A stretch of DNA of 50,864 nt from Bdellovibrionaceae bacterium UBA6502 (GTDB lineage Bacteria > Bdellovibrionota > Bdellovibrionia > Bdellovibrionales > UBA840), in assembly GCA_002436415.1 (NCBI GenBank), contig DJMA01000046.1, positions 119,041 to 169,904 on the forward strand. Direction: 5' to 3'. Numbering within the stretch: the first letter of the stretch is position 1; each line of letters opens with the position of its first letter. Under the pieces are notes generated by a model. The model made no database searches and had not been told where the DNA came from. It saw nothing but the letters and a program-made list of their open reading frames with translations. Of this stretch, positions 8,333 through 16,598 are shown piece after piece. The position numbers and the translations under genes were made by a program.

Positions 8333-9332
8333 AAGATATCTTAGTGTATGGGTTACTTTATGCATTGTCCTTGGCGTTTTCTTAAGTTTATTCTTTGGAA
8401 AAGACATTCAAGCCATTAGCAGTTTAGAAGTTGCAAACATAAATATTCCCATTAGTATATTAATTTGGGCTATGATTTTTCCAATGATGTTACAAATCGA
8501 TTTCACATCATTAAAAAAAGTATCGAAGCATTCAAAAGGCCTCTGGATCACACTAGTAATGAATTGGCTTGTAAAACCCTTTACAATGGCATTTTTCGCC
8601 TGGCTTTTTTTTGAACATATTTTTTCTAATTATTTTAGCCAGGAAGAAATCCATCAGTACTATGCCGGCTTAGTTTTCTTAGGCGCTGCTCCCTGTACAG
8701 CAATGGTCTTCATATGGTCTTATTTAACAAAAGGAAACCCAAACTACACCCTCGTTCAAGTAAGTTTGAATGACCTTATCCTGCTTTTTGCCTACGTCCC
8801 TATCGTTGAGTACCTACTAGGTCTCTCCAACATCAAGATCCCGTCGGAGACACTGGTTTTATCTGTATTAATATTTATCGTTATCCCATTGATAGCGGGA
8901 ATTATCGTCAATAGATATGTAGTTAAGAAAAAAGGACTAAACTATTTAAACAAACATCTACTTCCAAAATTAAAACCATTTTCAACCGCAGCATTGCTAT
9001 GCACTTTGGTTCTAATATTTAGTTTTCAGGGAGATAAGATTACCTCAAAACCTCTGCATATTATCATAATTGCAATTCCCCTAGTAATACAGACATACTT
9101 TATATTCTTTCTTAGCTGGTCACTTGCAAAAAAAATGAAGCTACCACATTCTATCACTAGCCCCTCCGCTATGATCGGAGCTAGTAACTTTTTCGAATTG
9201 GCAGTTGCTATCGCTATTAGTATCTTCGGGGTAAACTCTGGGGCTGTGCTGGCAAGTGTGGTTGGTGTACTCGTGGAGGTTCCTGTGATGCTTAGTTTAG
9301 TTAGGCTTTCAAACAAATGGAATTACAAATAA
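8319..9332 (+). CDS. acr3: Arsenite efflux transporter, Acr3 family
   Basis: This inner-membrane carrier (BART superfamily) extrudes arsenite. About ten hydrophobic helices fill the 337 residues, matching the ~340 of the family. The conserved helix-4 motif GAAPCTAMVFIWSYL contains the essential Cys of Acr3 proteins, and NFFELAVAIAISIFG near the C-terminus is the conserved helix-9 stretch. The start chosen is TTG at 8319, with GGAG 6 nt upstream; a TTG at 8307 would add four residues. The gene overlaps arsC by 14 nt and is the last gene of the operon. Confidence 0.93.
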   Translation: MNLFERYLSVWVTLCIVLGVFLSLFFGKDIQAISSLEVANINIPISILIWAMIFPMMLQIDFTSLKKVSKHSKGLWITLVMNWLVKPFTMAFFAWLFFEHIFSNYFSQEEIHQYYAGLVFLGAAPCTAMVFIWSYLTKGNPNYTLVQVSLNDLILLFAYVPIVEYLLGLSNIKIPSETLVLSVLIFIVIPLIAGIIVNRYVVKKKGLNYLNKHLLPKLKPFSTAALLCTLVLIFSFQGDKITSKPLHIIIIAIPLVIQTYFIFFLSWSLAKKMKLPHSITSPSAMIGASNFFELAVAIAISIFGVNSGAVLASVVGVLVEVPVMLSLVRLSNKWNYK

Positions 9333-9383
9333 TTTCTTAGGCTGAAGTATTTATTCCTAAGTAGAAGTGGGTAACTATAAAGA

Positions 9384-9423
9384 GCTTGTAGAATAGATTT
9401 AAGAGAGTTCTTCTTCTACAAGC
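9384..9423. terminator. Terminator-like stem-loop between convergent genes
   Basis: GCTTGTAGAA (9384-9393) and TTCTACAAGC (9414-9423) make a perfect 10-bp stem with a 20-nt loop, between acr3 on the + strand and a minus-strand gene ending at 9469. A T-rich stretch follows about 20 nt later on the + strand. Confidence 0.55.
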
Positions 9424-9468
9424 CCAAAGTTTCTAGTCTTTAATTTTTTTCAATTTCGTTTTAAAAAG

Positions 9469-9828
9469 CTATTTACATTCAATTGCATAATCTGCGACTT
9501 TTCCTCCCATAGAATCATTGTACACGTATCTTGCAACAGATCCGTTTTGAGGATAAGGAACATTAATGATATGAGTTTGAAAATGCTGTCTCACTTTAAT
9601 TTCAAAACTGCTGTCTTTAGAGCTAAGCACAACAAAAAGAGGGTTTTGCCGGTCACTTTGCGGAGAACGATACTTTAAGTGGTTTTCTCCCTCTTCTAAG
9701 GTCATTTCAAGTTTCCTATTTTTATCATTGCTATCGCATTTTGAATATCCACAGCTATAGAAACCGCACTCCAAAGCAAAAGAAGAAGTCGTTAGCAAAA
9801 AAACAATTAATAGCACTGACTTATTCAT
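9469..9828 (-). CDS. Small secreted protein of unknown function
   Basis: This 119-residue protein has a clear signal peptide (LLIVFLLTTSSFALE) and a small mature domain of ~100 residues. The mature part has Cys-rich start CGFYSCGYSKCDS and one Cys near the end (IECK), so disulphide bonds in the periplasm or outside the cell are likely. The rest looks beta-rich. No family is recognised. The ATG has a GGAGG-like site upstream (revcomp of the CCTCC near 9837). It lies 43 nt downstream of the next minus-strand exported gene and may share its transcript. Confidence 0.6.
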   Translation of the reverse strand: MNKSVLLIVFLLTTSSFALECGFYSCGYSKCDSNDKNRKLEMTLEEGENHLKYRSPQSDRQNPLFVVLSSKDSSFEIKVRQHFQTHIINVPYPQNGSVARYVYNDSMGGKVADYAIECK

Positions 9829-9871
9829 AGTTAAACCTCCAGGTTATTTTTTTTTCGGGTGTTCGTAAACT

Positions 9872-10345
9872 TTATTCTTGGCAATATACTCTTGCGCTAA
9901 AGAATTTAAAATCAATGATCCTATTATTTGTTGGGACTAGTACCTCTATAGAAATTGGCTTTCCTAAAACTTGTTCTTTATCGAATAGACTGACCAATTC
10001 CCATTCGGAGTGATCCAATTTATGTCTATCCTCAATCAAATCCATAATAGGTTTTTGTTGCCCACAAAATTTAGAGCGAATCTCCTGCTTTGTTTTTTCT
10101 GCAAGAAAAGCCACAGGTGCTTTTGAATGGACTGTCGCTAATACTTTTATGGAATCATTTTCTAAAAGTTCAGAATTATAGCTTTTATAGGCTTTTCTAT
10201 CGATACTTGAGTTACCAATCTGAAGCCTTTGCCTGTATTCAAAATCATACTTTAGCCTAAAAACAGCTTCCTCTACTTGATAGCTAGCAATAGCATTCAC
10301 TCCCCCTGCAATTACCAGCAATGCTATTAACAAGTTTTTTTTCAT
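9872..10345 (-). CDS. Exported protein of unknown function
   Basis: The start at 10345 is chosen because AAAGGAGAGAATA lies just before this ATG; an upstream in-frame codon at 10384 has no ribosome site. The 157-residue product begins with a standard Sec signal (MKKNLLIALLVIAGGVNAIA), so the mature part is periplasmic or secreted. It has a charged middle section and only two Cys. Nothing in it matches a known family by eye. It forms a pair with the small secreted protein downstream. Confidence 0.6.
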   Translation of the reverse strand: MKKNLLIALLVIAGGVNAIASYQVEEAVFRLKYDFEYRQRLQIGNSSIDRKAYKSYNSELLENDSIKVLATVHSKAPVAFLAEKTKQEIRSKFCGQQKPIMDLIEDRHKLDHSEWELVSLFDKEQVLGKPISIEVLVPTNNRIIDFKFFSARVYCQE

Positions 10346-10504
10346 TATTCTCTCCTTTGTATAATTTTGGACAAAGAGATCCATTTAAAAATCCAGAAGA
10401 TTTTTAGCGGTTCAATTGCCCTTGTTTTTTAGTAAGTAATTATTGATATTTAAATTAGCTACACCAATCAAATAGCTTCAATTAATCCTTTTTTTGTTAA
10501 AGGC

Positions 10505-11281
10505 TTAATCCAATTTCGTTTTTTTGTACAAAGCCCTGTAGCGCTCCATCAAGAGATTATAGCTTCGTTGGGTTTCGTCTCGCCAAGAGTCAACATCCCA
10601 AAATATTTTTAATTTTTTCCCATCAAATTTGGAGCCAAATATTTGATCTTCAAACTTTCCGCTAAGGACGCGGTTTTTCTCAAAAACTCTCTTAAAGTCA
10701 TCAGAACAAGCAAGATTTACGAAATTTGAAAAACCCATTCCTTCTGAAGTATTATAAGAACTTGAGAAACGGGAGCTTCCTTGCAAACTAGTTGGCACAA
10801 CAAAAGCTTCACCGTACTTATCCCAATAAATATCGCTCAAAATATCAAACATATGAGGAAGTTGCGATTTTAAAACATAATAGGAAACCTCATGCCCAGA
10901 ATAGAACTTTCCATTTAGGGCAACCTTAGCTTTAAAAACATCAAAACTCTTAAAGCTGCTTGTGGTACTCTGTAAAGAGCCATTTAAGCAAACTAACTGA
11001 ACGTATAAAATGCTTAGTTTATCTGGATCACCATTCAGAAAAAAATAATGATCTTCAGGCGGAATTTCTTTTTCAGATCGAAACAAATCCAACAAATTAC
11101 AGCATGAAGATTTTCGACCAACAAAAACTGTGTCTCCGTTTTTTATTGCGACTGTTGGTTCAATTTCAATAAAGCCCTCGGTCAAATTATAGTCGACTTG
11201 AGCCAATAAAGCAGCCTGAACAGAGTTTGCCCCTAGAAGAAAAAATAAAATGTAAAAAAGATTCCAATGCAAGCTCTTCAT
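10505..11281 (-). CDS. Exported protein of unknown function, third gene of the first TIGR02147 operon
   Basis: The start chosen is the ATG at 11281, which overlaps the stop of the preceding gene as TAATG, a classic re-initiation signal; the in-frame codon at 11296 would add five residues inside that gene. A signal peptide (WNLFYILFFLLGANSVQAA) precedes a ~235-residue mature domain with several Cys (for example SSCCNLL near residue 63). No family is recognised. Its coupling to the GNGGDG protein suggests that the two act together. Confidence 0.65.
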   Translation of the reverse strand: MKSLHWNLFYILFFLLGANSVQAALLAQVDYNLTEGFIEIEPTVAIKNGDTVFVGRKSSCCNLLDLFRSEKEIPPEDHYFFLNGDPDKLSILYVQLVCLNGSLQSTTSSFKSFDVFKAKVALNGKFYSGHEVSYYVLKSQLPHMFDILSDIYWDKYGEAFVVPTSLQGSSRFSSSYNTSEGMGFSNFVNLACSDDFKRVFEKNRVLSGKFEDQIFGSKFDGKKLKIFWDVDSWRDETQRSYNLLMERYRALYKKTKLD

Positions 11282-12285
11282 TAAAATGTATCCCAAAGTC
11301 GTTCTTTTCTTTTCGCTTCAATTTTTTCTTTCCAATCCAATTCTGTTGTTAGAGAGCGGATTAAGTGATTTGCTTGTAACTCTATCACTTGAAATTCAGT
11401 CATCTTCTGGTGACTATTCAATCCAGCAGAATGCATTTCTCCAAATTCTTTAATCACTCTTGCTCGCCATCCGCCAAAAGGCATAGGCGCAAAGCCCATG
11501 GTCTCTACAAGCTCTGCCTGAGCATTAAAATGCTCTTCAATAGCTTTGCGTAAATTTTGGATCTTTTCGTCTCGATGGTCCATTACAATATTTAGTTGAA
11601 AAACAAGTTCTTCAACTTTTAAATCTGTAGCCTCAATTTCTTTCTCGATTCGTTGAATTCGAGATTGGGCAAGACCGAGCTTGGCTTCCTCTATTTTTGC
11701 CTGATCCGCATAGGATTGAATTACTCTTTTAGTGGTTGGACTGGCAACATCAGCTAAAGCTGTAAAATAGGCTTGTTCAAAAATTGGCTCACTCACTTTG
11801 TAATTGTCATCGTCAATGCCCATCACACGAAGATATTCATGAAAAATCAGATGAAAACCTACTCCAATGGAGATTTCCATTTCTTCTTTAAACCTTTTCC
11901 TTTGCAAGCGAATGCTTCCATAAGGGTGAATATTAAGTCGTCGAGTGATCTCTTGTTCAGAGACATTATCCTTTCGCCATTCTTCCTTCAAAACTTCAGG
12001 ACTCAAAAAAATTGCTGTACGAGATTTCCCTGTATTGTCTATTAACTGATAATCTACACTTTCAACGTCTGTAAAAATAATCGCTTGAGAGAATCGATCC
12101 ATTGGTACTACATCTCTAATTTGCAGGTCAGACTTATTCACTTCCATCACCAATTCTTTTTGCAATTGCTTAGCCATCTGACGCCATAAAATACTGTAAC
12201 CATCTCCGCCATTGCCTTCCTGTCCAGCAAAAGCAGTTTGAACCAAAATACACAAGGCAATTAAAATTTTTGACATAAGTTTCAT
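11281..12285 (-). CDS. Exported GNGGDG-type protein with HEYLR motif and coiled coil, partner of TIGR02147 regulator
   Basis: The signal peptide (residues 1-20, ending TAFA) is followed at once by QEGNGGDG, a start seen in many Bdellovibrionota exported proteins. Residues 146-165 carry LIFHEYLR followed by GIDDDNYKVS: a His-Glu pair then Arg, like a metallopeptidase helix that lacks the second His, so enzymatic activity is uncertain. Residues ~195-260 form a strong coiled coil (QAKIEEAKLGLAQSRIQRIE and onward). The start overlaps the regulator's stop by 4 bases (ATGA) and its own stop overlaps the next start. Function unknown; a secreted effector or cell-envelope factor under the regulator's control is inferred. 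Confidence 0.7.
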   Translation of the reverse strand: MKLMSKILIALCILVQTAFAGQEGNGGDGYSILWRQMAKQLQKELVMEVNKSDLQIRDVVPMDRFSQAIIFTDVESVDYQLIDNTGKSRTAIFLSPEVLKEEWRKDNVSEQEITRRLNIHPYGSIRLQRKRFKEEMEISIGVGFHLIFHEYLRVMGIDDDNYKVSEPIFEQAYFTALADVASPTTKRVIQSYADQAKIEEAKLGLAQSRIQRIEKEIEATDLKVEELVFQLNIVMDHRDEKIQNLRKAIEEHFNAQAELVETMGFAPMPFGGWRARVIKEFGEMHSAGLNSHQKMTEFQVIELQANHLIRSLTTELDWKEKIEAKRKERLWDTF

Positions 12286-13025
12286 GACTTTTCCTCACTC
12301 TTTTCATTCACTGGGAAAAAAGATACCAAGGTGTGATAGACTTTATTTTGGTTTCCCTTTTCTTCTACAAATTGATCTAATTCTCTTATAAAGTTTTTTA
12401 TTTTTAATTTAATCTCAGGCAGTAGCTCTTCATTACAAGCAAGACTTAATGAATAGTTTTCTCTTTTCTCCAAATCCACCCGATCGATAGCATCTTTGGC
12501 TTTATCTAAGAGGTTTTTCTGAAGCTCTTTCTTGTATAAGCTACTGGTCTTAGGATCTACCCAAGAATTATCAGGACTCAATAACTCTAAGCCCCCGTTT
12601 TCTAAATCTTCAATGTACTTCATTCGCTTCAAGCGAGCCAAAGCGGATTTAACGTCTTTCTGATTTCGTCCTAAACGCTTGGAAATTTCTTTTGGTTCAT
12701 TGATGAAGTTAGTGGTCTTTGCCAACTCTAAAATCTCTAGATGAATGCTATCACTATAAAAAGGATAAGCATCCTGGCAAAGTCTTCGATAATTGTTTTT
12801 AGTCTTTTCTTCCTTAATTTGCAGAGCAATTAAACTAGCGTCAATTCCTAATTGTGGACCAACTTTTTTGATGAATCTCTCAGACGCTTGTTTTTTTCCA
12901 TTTAATATTTTACTCAGTAAAGACGGGTCAACGTCTAAACTTCTAGCGAAAGCACGAAGAGAATAGCCCGGTCGCTTTCTGCGCTTCTCTTCAAAGACTC
13001 TATTTATACTTTCACTAAAACTCAT
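12282..13025 (-). CDS. TIGR02147-family transcriptional regulator (first copy)
   Basis: An N-terminal XRE-like helix-turn-helix (YSLRAFARSLDVDPSLLSKI, then LNGKKQAS) is followed by a DUF4423-like winged-helix segment around residues 95-145 (ISKRLGRNQKDVKSALARLK) and a C-terminal helical part rich in Lys and Glu. Length 247 is typical. This family is common in Bdellovibrionota and Fibrobacteres and has little experimental work. The gene is the first of a three-gene operon with 4-base coupling to the exported GNGGDG protein. An inverted repeat plus a third half-site at 13084-13112 is its likely operator. A paralogous regulator lies at 29070-29861. Confidence 0.88.
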   Translation of the reverse strand: MSFSESINRVFEEKRRKRPGYSLRAFARSLDVDPSLLSKILNGKKQASERFIKKVGPQLGIDASLIALQIKEEKTKNNYRRLCQDAYPFYSDSIHLEILELAKTTNFINEPKEISKRLGRNQKDVKSALARLKRMKYIEDLENGGLELLSPDNSWVDPKTSSLYKKELQKNLLDKAKDAIDRVDLEKRENYSLSLACNEELLPEIKLKIKNFIRELDQFVEEKGNQNKVYHTLVSFFPVNEKSEEKS

Positions 13026-13083
13026 GATTGCTCCTGCTTAAGCAGAAACATAAAGCAAATTTGGGAAAACTTAAAAGCATTTG

Positions 13084-13112
13084 TCCACAAAATGTGGAAC
13101 CTGAATTCCACA
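13084..13112 (-). promoter_or_regulatory. Candidate tripartite operator of the first TIGR02147 operon
   Basis: TCCACA (13084-13089), a 3-nt spacer and TGTGGA (13093-13098) form an inverted repeat. A third copy, TTCCACA, lies at 13106-13112. The layout matches the site in front of the second TIGR02147 regulator (29893-29923), although the half-site sequence differs. It sits ~60 bp upstream of the start codon. Binding is inference. Confidence 0.5.
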
Positions 13113-13159
13113 GATAATTTTTTCTAAAACCTTGAACTTTCTACGCACTAAAAACAAAA

Positions 13160-13182
13160 AGCCCAGCTAAAAATGCCGGGCT
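13160..13182 (-). terminator. Rho-independent terminator of the pectinacetylesterase gene
   Basis: Read on the minus strand, AGCCCGGC and GCTGGGCT (one G-U pair) enclose a 7-nt loop and are followed by TTTTTGTTTTT. It lies 29 nt after the stop at 13211. Confidence 0.8.
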
Positions 13183-13210
13183 ATTTTTTCACTAAATGTC
13201 TGATTTTATT

Positions 13211-14323
13211 CTACTTCTCCCAGTATCTAATTTGCTCTCTCGAAAAATCAGAGATCTCAGGACTTTGGCTTTCTGTTTCTTGAACATGGGACATCCTAGG
13301 CAAAACGGATAGGTCGACATAGTTTTTTCCTGCGCCTTCCCGAATGAACTCATGAGCAAAATCAATCACCGCCTTTCCTTCCGCTTCAATATCGAGATCA
13401 CGATTTTTGCTTAATAAAACATGAACTCTAGTATCCGGAACAAAGGCCACACAATTGTCGTTCGGATCTTCTGTTAATTGGTAAATCCCCGATTTCCCCA
13501 AAACAGCTTCTGCGTGATTGGATGGGCTAATGTTACCAAAAACCACACTCATGATAGAGTCTTTCGTTCCCTGTATACTCGCAATTTCCCAATCGGAAAA
13601 TTTTCTGCAAACGTTTGGCACCGCCCGGGCAACTAGTCCATCGTTTTTATCTACAACAACTCCAGTTTGCAGTAGAGCATTACTTAAATCATAAAAAAGA
13701 TCGTTGGAAAATTTATGCCAAAACCTAGGACCAAAATGCAATCCCGGTGCGTCCACGATCAATCTTTTTTCGGTACGAGAACTTAAATACGGGTCAACAT
13801 GCATTGTGTGGTATAGGGCACCGATGGCTCCTGCAGACTCACCATACATTGCAAACTTATCTAAATAGGCAAAGTTCACATAGTGTTGAGATACCAAATA
13901 TTTAAGTGCAAGTTGAATGTTGTTATAGCCATTATGATAATAAGTTTTATCTTTATAATTAGCAGTATGTCTACCGAGGTGGACATCCCCTGTGCAGTAA
14001 GGAAATAAAACAAAGCTATAATCCGCAACCGGACTTTCTGAAAAAGAATCAGAAGCAAAACCTTCATCATCTGAAGTTTGCTCAGGAATGCTGCCTCGAG
14101 TGGTTCCAAGGCTAAAACAAGTAAAGTGACTCCAACAAGCGCCACCTCCTTGAAATTTAAATGCGAGACGAGAGCTACTTCTGTTTTCTAAAAAGACTTT
14201 ATAAGGAGAACCATCTCCACAATAAGCATTAGGAATTTCAACAGATTGAAAAGAACGTTTTGCGGCTTGCGCTGTAATTGCAAAACACATTAGGCTGGCC
14301 ATTAACAATGACATCCGAATCAT
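13211..14323 (-). CDS. Exported pectinacetylesterase/Notum-family hydrolase
   Basis: This is a secreted serine carboxylesterase of the PAE/Notum family, which removes acyl groups from polysaccharide or protein-linked lipids. A signal peptide (residues 1-20) is followed by the family landmarks: FQGGGACW at 57-64 (oxyanion region), PYCTGDVHLG at 108-117, and the nucleophile elbow YGESAGAIG with Ser163. Candidate Asp and His are in VAFVPDTRV (about 298) and LPRMSHVQE (about 351). Length 370 fits. The start has an excellent AGGAGG site. It is a single-gene unit with its own terminator. The substrate in this organism is unknown; prey or environmental polymer is possible. Confidence 0.85.
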   Translation of the reverse strand: MIRMSLLMASLMCFAITAQAAKRSFQSVEIPNAYCGDGSPYKVFLENRSSSRLAFKFQGGGACWSHFTCFSLGTTRGSIPEQTSDDEGFASDSFSESPVADYSFVLFPYCTGDVHLGRHTANYKDKTYYHNGYNNIQLALKYLVSQHYVNFAYLDKFAMYGESAGAIGALYHTMHVDPYLSSRTEKRLIVDAPGLHFGPRFWHKFSNDLFYDLSNALLQTGVVVDKNDGLVARAVPNVCRKFSDWEIASIQGTKDSIMSVVFGNISPSNHAEAVLGKSGIYQLTEDPNDNCVAFVPDTRVHVLLSKNRDLDIEAEGKAVIDFAHEFIREGAGKNYVDLSVLPRMSHVQETESQSPEISDFSREQIRYWEK

Positions 14324-14538
14324 AGGTGTACCTCCTAGTTGTACTTATAGGCTAAAGAACAATTCATACTTAGGCCAAACACTTTTATTTTGTTTTAGGG
14401 TCTTTTAAGCTCAAAAGGCCACTACAAGCAGAAGAGCTCTAGACCATTAGCGGGAAACTTTGGCAGTTTAGTTTTGTTTTTCCAGATCTTTGGAATATTG
14501 TAGACTCTTTTCAAATTGCCATTTGAAGGACTTAAACG

Positions 14539-15036
14539 CTATTTTAAACCAAATTTAAAATTTTCTTTTTGCAGTAACATATGAATTTCCACAAAAGCTT
14601 TGTCATCTTTTGCTCTCGAAATTTCTTGAAAGCCAATGTTGCTATAAAGCTTAATTGCTCTAGGATTGATTGCAAAAACATCTAGATGAATGCGTTCAAT
14701 ATTGGTTTTAGTAAAAGCAAATTTACAAACTTCTCGACAAGCAAAAGTTCCATAGGATTGATTAAAATACTTCGGCAAGATCGCGATACGAAAGTTGCAC
14801 TCATTATTTTTAATGTGATTGAGCACCACCTCCCCTACAAAATCATTTTCATCTGTTAGGATGGCAAAGTCGTGTCGGTCTTTTTTTAAAGAAATTTCCT
14901 GTAACCATTTTCTTATCTCTATTTCAGAGAATAATTTTAAGTCTTCTCCTGGTTGAGTGAAATCATGAACTTCAGGATCATTCACAAGATTCATGTAGTC
15001 GTTAAAATACAAATCACTAAGAGCTTCTAACTTCAT
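14539..15036 (-). CDS. GNAT-family N-acetyltransferase (RimJ/RimL-like)
   Basis: This predicted acetyl-CoA-dependent acyltransferase of 165 residues starts with LSDLYFNDYMNLVNDPEVHD, typical of RimJ/RimL-type GNATs, then FVGEVVLNHI (strands 2-4), a FNQSYGTFACREVCKFAF stretch where the acetyl-CoA loop is expected, and ERIHLDVFAINPRAIKLYSN with IGFQEI (motif B). The usual QxxGxG/A loop appears as QSYGTF, which is acceptable. The ATG overlaps the stop of the tetR gene by 4 bases, so the two form one operon. The substrate is unknown; small-molecule detoxification is plausible. Confidence 0.8.
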   Translation of the reverse strand: MKLEALSDLYFNDYMNLVNDPEVHDFTQPGEDLKLFSEIEIRKWLQEISLKKDRHDFAILTDENDFVGEVVLNHIKNNECNFRIAILPKYFNQSYGTFACREVCKFAFTKTNIERIHLDVFAINPRAIKLYSNIGFQEISRAKDDKAFVEIHMLLQKENFKFGLK

Positions 15037-15701
15037 CCCACAGAACCAGTAAGACTTCTCGCCAGAAGCACCAACTGTTCCGCATAAGGATCATCTACTT
15101 TTTCAGGGAAACAATCATTTAAATAGGAGTTTTTAATCTCATCGTTGCCAAGACCAAACTTAATACGAGAACTTAAAATTAGATTATTAAAAAGGAAATG
15201 GGCGATCAAAACACATTCGCAATCAATTTCTGGTTTGTTCATAGCCCTTGCTACTGCCTTTTGAAGCACATCAATTTTCGGAGCGCCTTTTCTTGTGATA
15301 CTTCTTTTAATATCTAATTTTGCATTCGTATCCAGATACAGGCGCATAAAAATATTTACGTAATAGGCAGCACCAGTTTCATCCGTAAAGTCCTTCATCA
15401 AAGCCCGTAACATTTGCTCAAGCTCTTTGTTAGCATGTCGATCAAACATCTCGATGATTAGTTTTCTTCCATGATTTAAAACAGCTGTTAGAAGTAAGGA
15501 CTTATCTTTGAAATGATAATTGATTAAGGCAAGGTTTACATCAGCAGTCCTAGCAATTTCTCGCATCGAACTTGCCTCATATCCTTTCATAGCAAAAAGC
15601 TTTGCAGAAGCACTGAAAATTCTCTTCTTTGTCTCAAATGTGTTTTCTGGTTTTTTTGCCATTGCTCTAAACGCCTTTTTCTTAAATTCGGAAAAAGGCA
15701 T
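15033..15701 (-). CDS. TetR-family transcriptional regulator paired with a GNAT gene
   Basis: A TetR helix-turn-helix is visible at about residues 24-70 (RIFSASAKLFAMKGYEASSM, then REIARTADVNLALINYHFKD), with the typical YHF end of the recognition helix. The helical C-terminal part resembles CerR/DUF1956-type TetR proteins in that it has a hydrophobic C-terminal helix region with FNNLILSSR. Neither the ATG at 15701 nor an internal ATG at 15662 has a strong ribosome site; the shorter form (209 residues) fits the family equally well. It probably represses its own operon with the acetyltransferase. Confidence 0.83.
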   Translation of the reverse strand: MPFSEFKKKAFRAMAKKPENTFETKKRIFSASAKLFAMKGYEASSMREIARTADVNLALINYHFKDKSLLLTAVLNHGRKLIIEMFDRHANKELEQMLRALMKDFTDETGAAYYVNIFMRLYLDTNAKLDIKRSITRKGAPKIDVLQKAVARAMNKPEIDCECVLIAHFLFNNLILSSRIKFGLGNDEIKNSYLNDCFPEKVDDPYAEQLVLLARSLTGSVG

Positions 15702-15784
15702 TAAAAACTTAAACAGTAGTTTAAATCTGTTAAGATTCCTAGGCTAAAATAGGCTCTACAGCAATTAGCGCACAAAACCAGTGA

Positions 15785-16264
15785 TCAGTTTTTAGATCTA
15801 CTAGACCTAAAGTCAGGTAAACTATCTTCAACCCAGGCATCGAACTCATCTAGATATTTTACTGTTTTTTGCTTTGAATATTGGGCGCTATTAATGGTGC
15901 ATGCTAGGAAAAATACCAATATATCCGTAAAAGGGATACTTACTTGGATTAGATACAAAAGTAAAGAAATACTGTAAATGCTTCTACCTAAAAACACATT
16001 TCGACAGCGAGAAATTAGATATACTAACAATAAAAGTCCCAATGCTGGAGAAAAGACTTTCAAATAGGCATTCCATAGAAATGTCATTGCGAATGGATTC
16101 CCCACATCAATCAGTAAAAAACTTGCGAAAATATCCCCTACAAAGCGAACAACAAAAATAGGTGCCGCCTTTTTAAAATAGCTTTTCCCGTCTAAACTTT
16201 CCTTTGTGATATATGCCTTTAATAACATCATTAATTTTGAAATTTTTGAGTGAATCCTGTTCAT
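15785..16264 (-). CDS. Small integral membrane protein of unknown function
   Basis: The start at 16264 follows an AGGGAG site at good spacing; an upstream in-frame codon at 16294 has none. The 159-residue product has a positively charged N-terminus, then three or four hydrophobic segments (around AAPIFVVRFVGDIFASFLLI, FSPALGLLLLVYLI, SISLLLYLIQVSIPF and DILVFFLACTI) and an acidic, soluble C-terminal tail. No family is recognised. It appears to be a single-gene unit. Confidence 0.55.
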   Translation of the reverse strand: MNRIHSKISKLMMLLKAYITKESLDGKSYFKKAAPIFVVRFVGDIFASFLLIDVGNPFAMTFLWNAYLKVFSPALGLLLLVYLISRCRNVFLGRSIYSISLLLYLIQVSIPFTDILVFFLACTINSAQYSKQKTVKYLDEFDAWVEDSLPDFRSSRSKN

Positions 16265-16598
16265 ATTCTTTCTCCCTAGCAAGGATAAGTGCAAAGTAGA
16301 AACAACGAATGCTCCGCTGAAACAGGGAACTTAAATCCGTTATTCGGAAAACTGCCCGTCATTAAGACGGAACTTCAAGTATTTTGCTCTCAAAACTTCC
16401 AAACATTTTTGGTCATCACTTAGAAAAAAAATGCCATGTGATTTTTTCATTTTTTCTAGCCACCATGATTTATTTCATTTAAGCTCCCGTTTTTATTGAA
16501 GTTTTTAAAAGGGGAAATTCAAGCTCACTTGGTAAAAATGTTGCTTTAATAAAGGCAAAACAAGCGAACGGATTAAACTTTCAACTGGGAATGGGTTT
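16265..16598. other. Gene-free divergent region
   Basis: No gene is supported. CCGTC/GACGG at 16356-16370 makes a small hairpin with a 5-nt loop. The region must hold promoters for both flanking, divergent genes, but none stands out. Confidence 0.4.
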
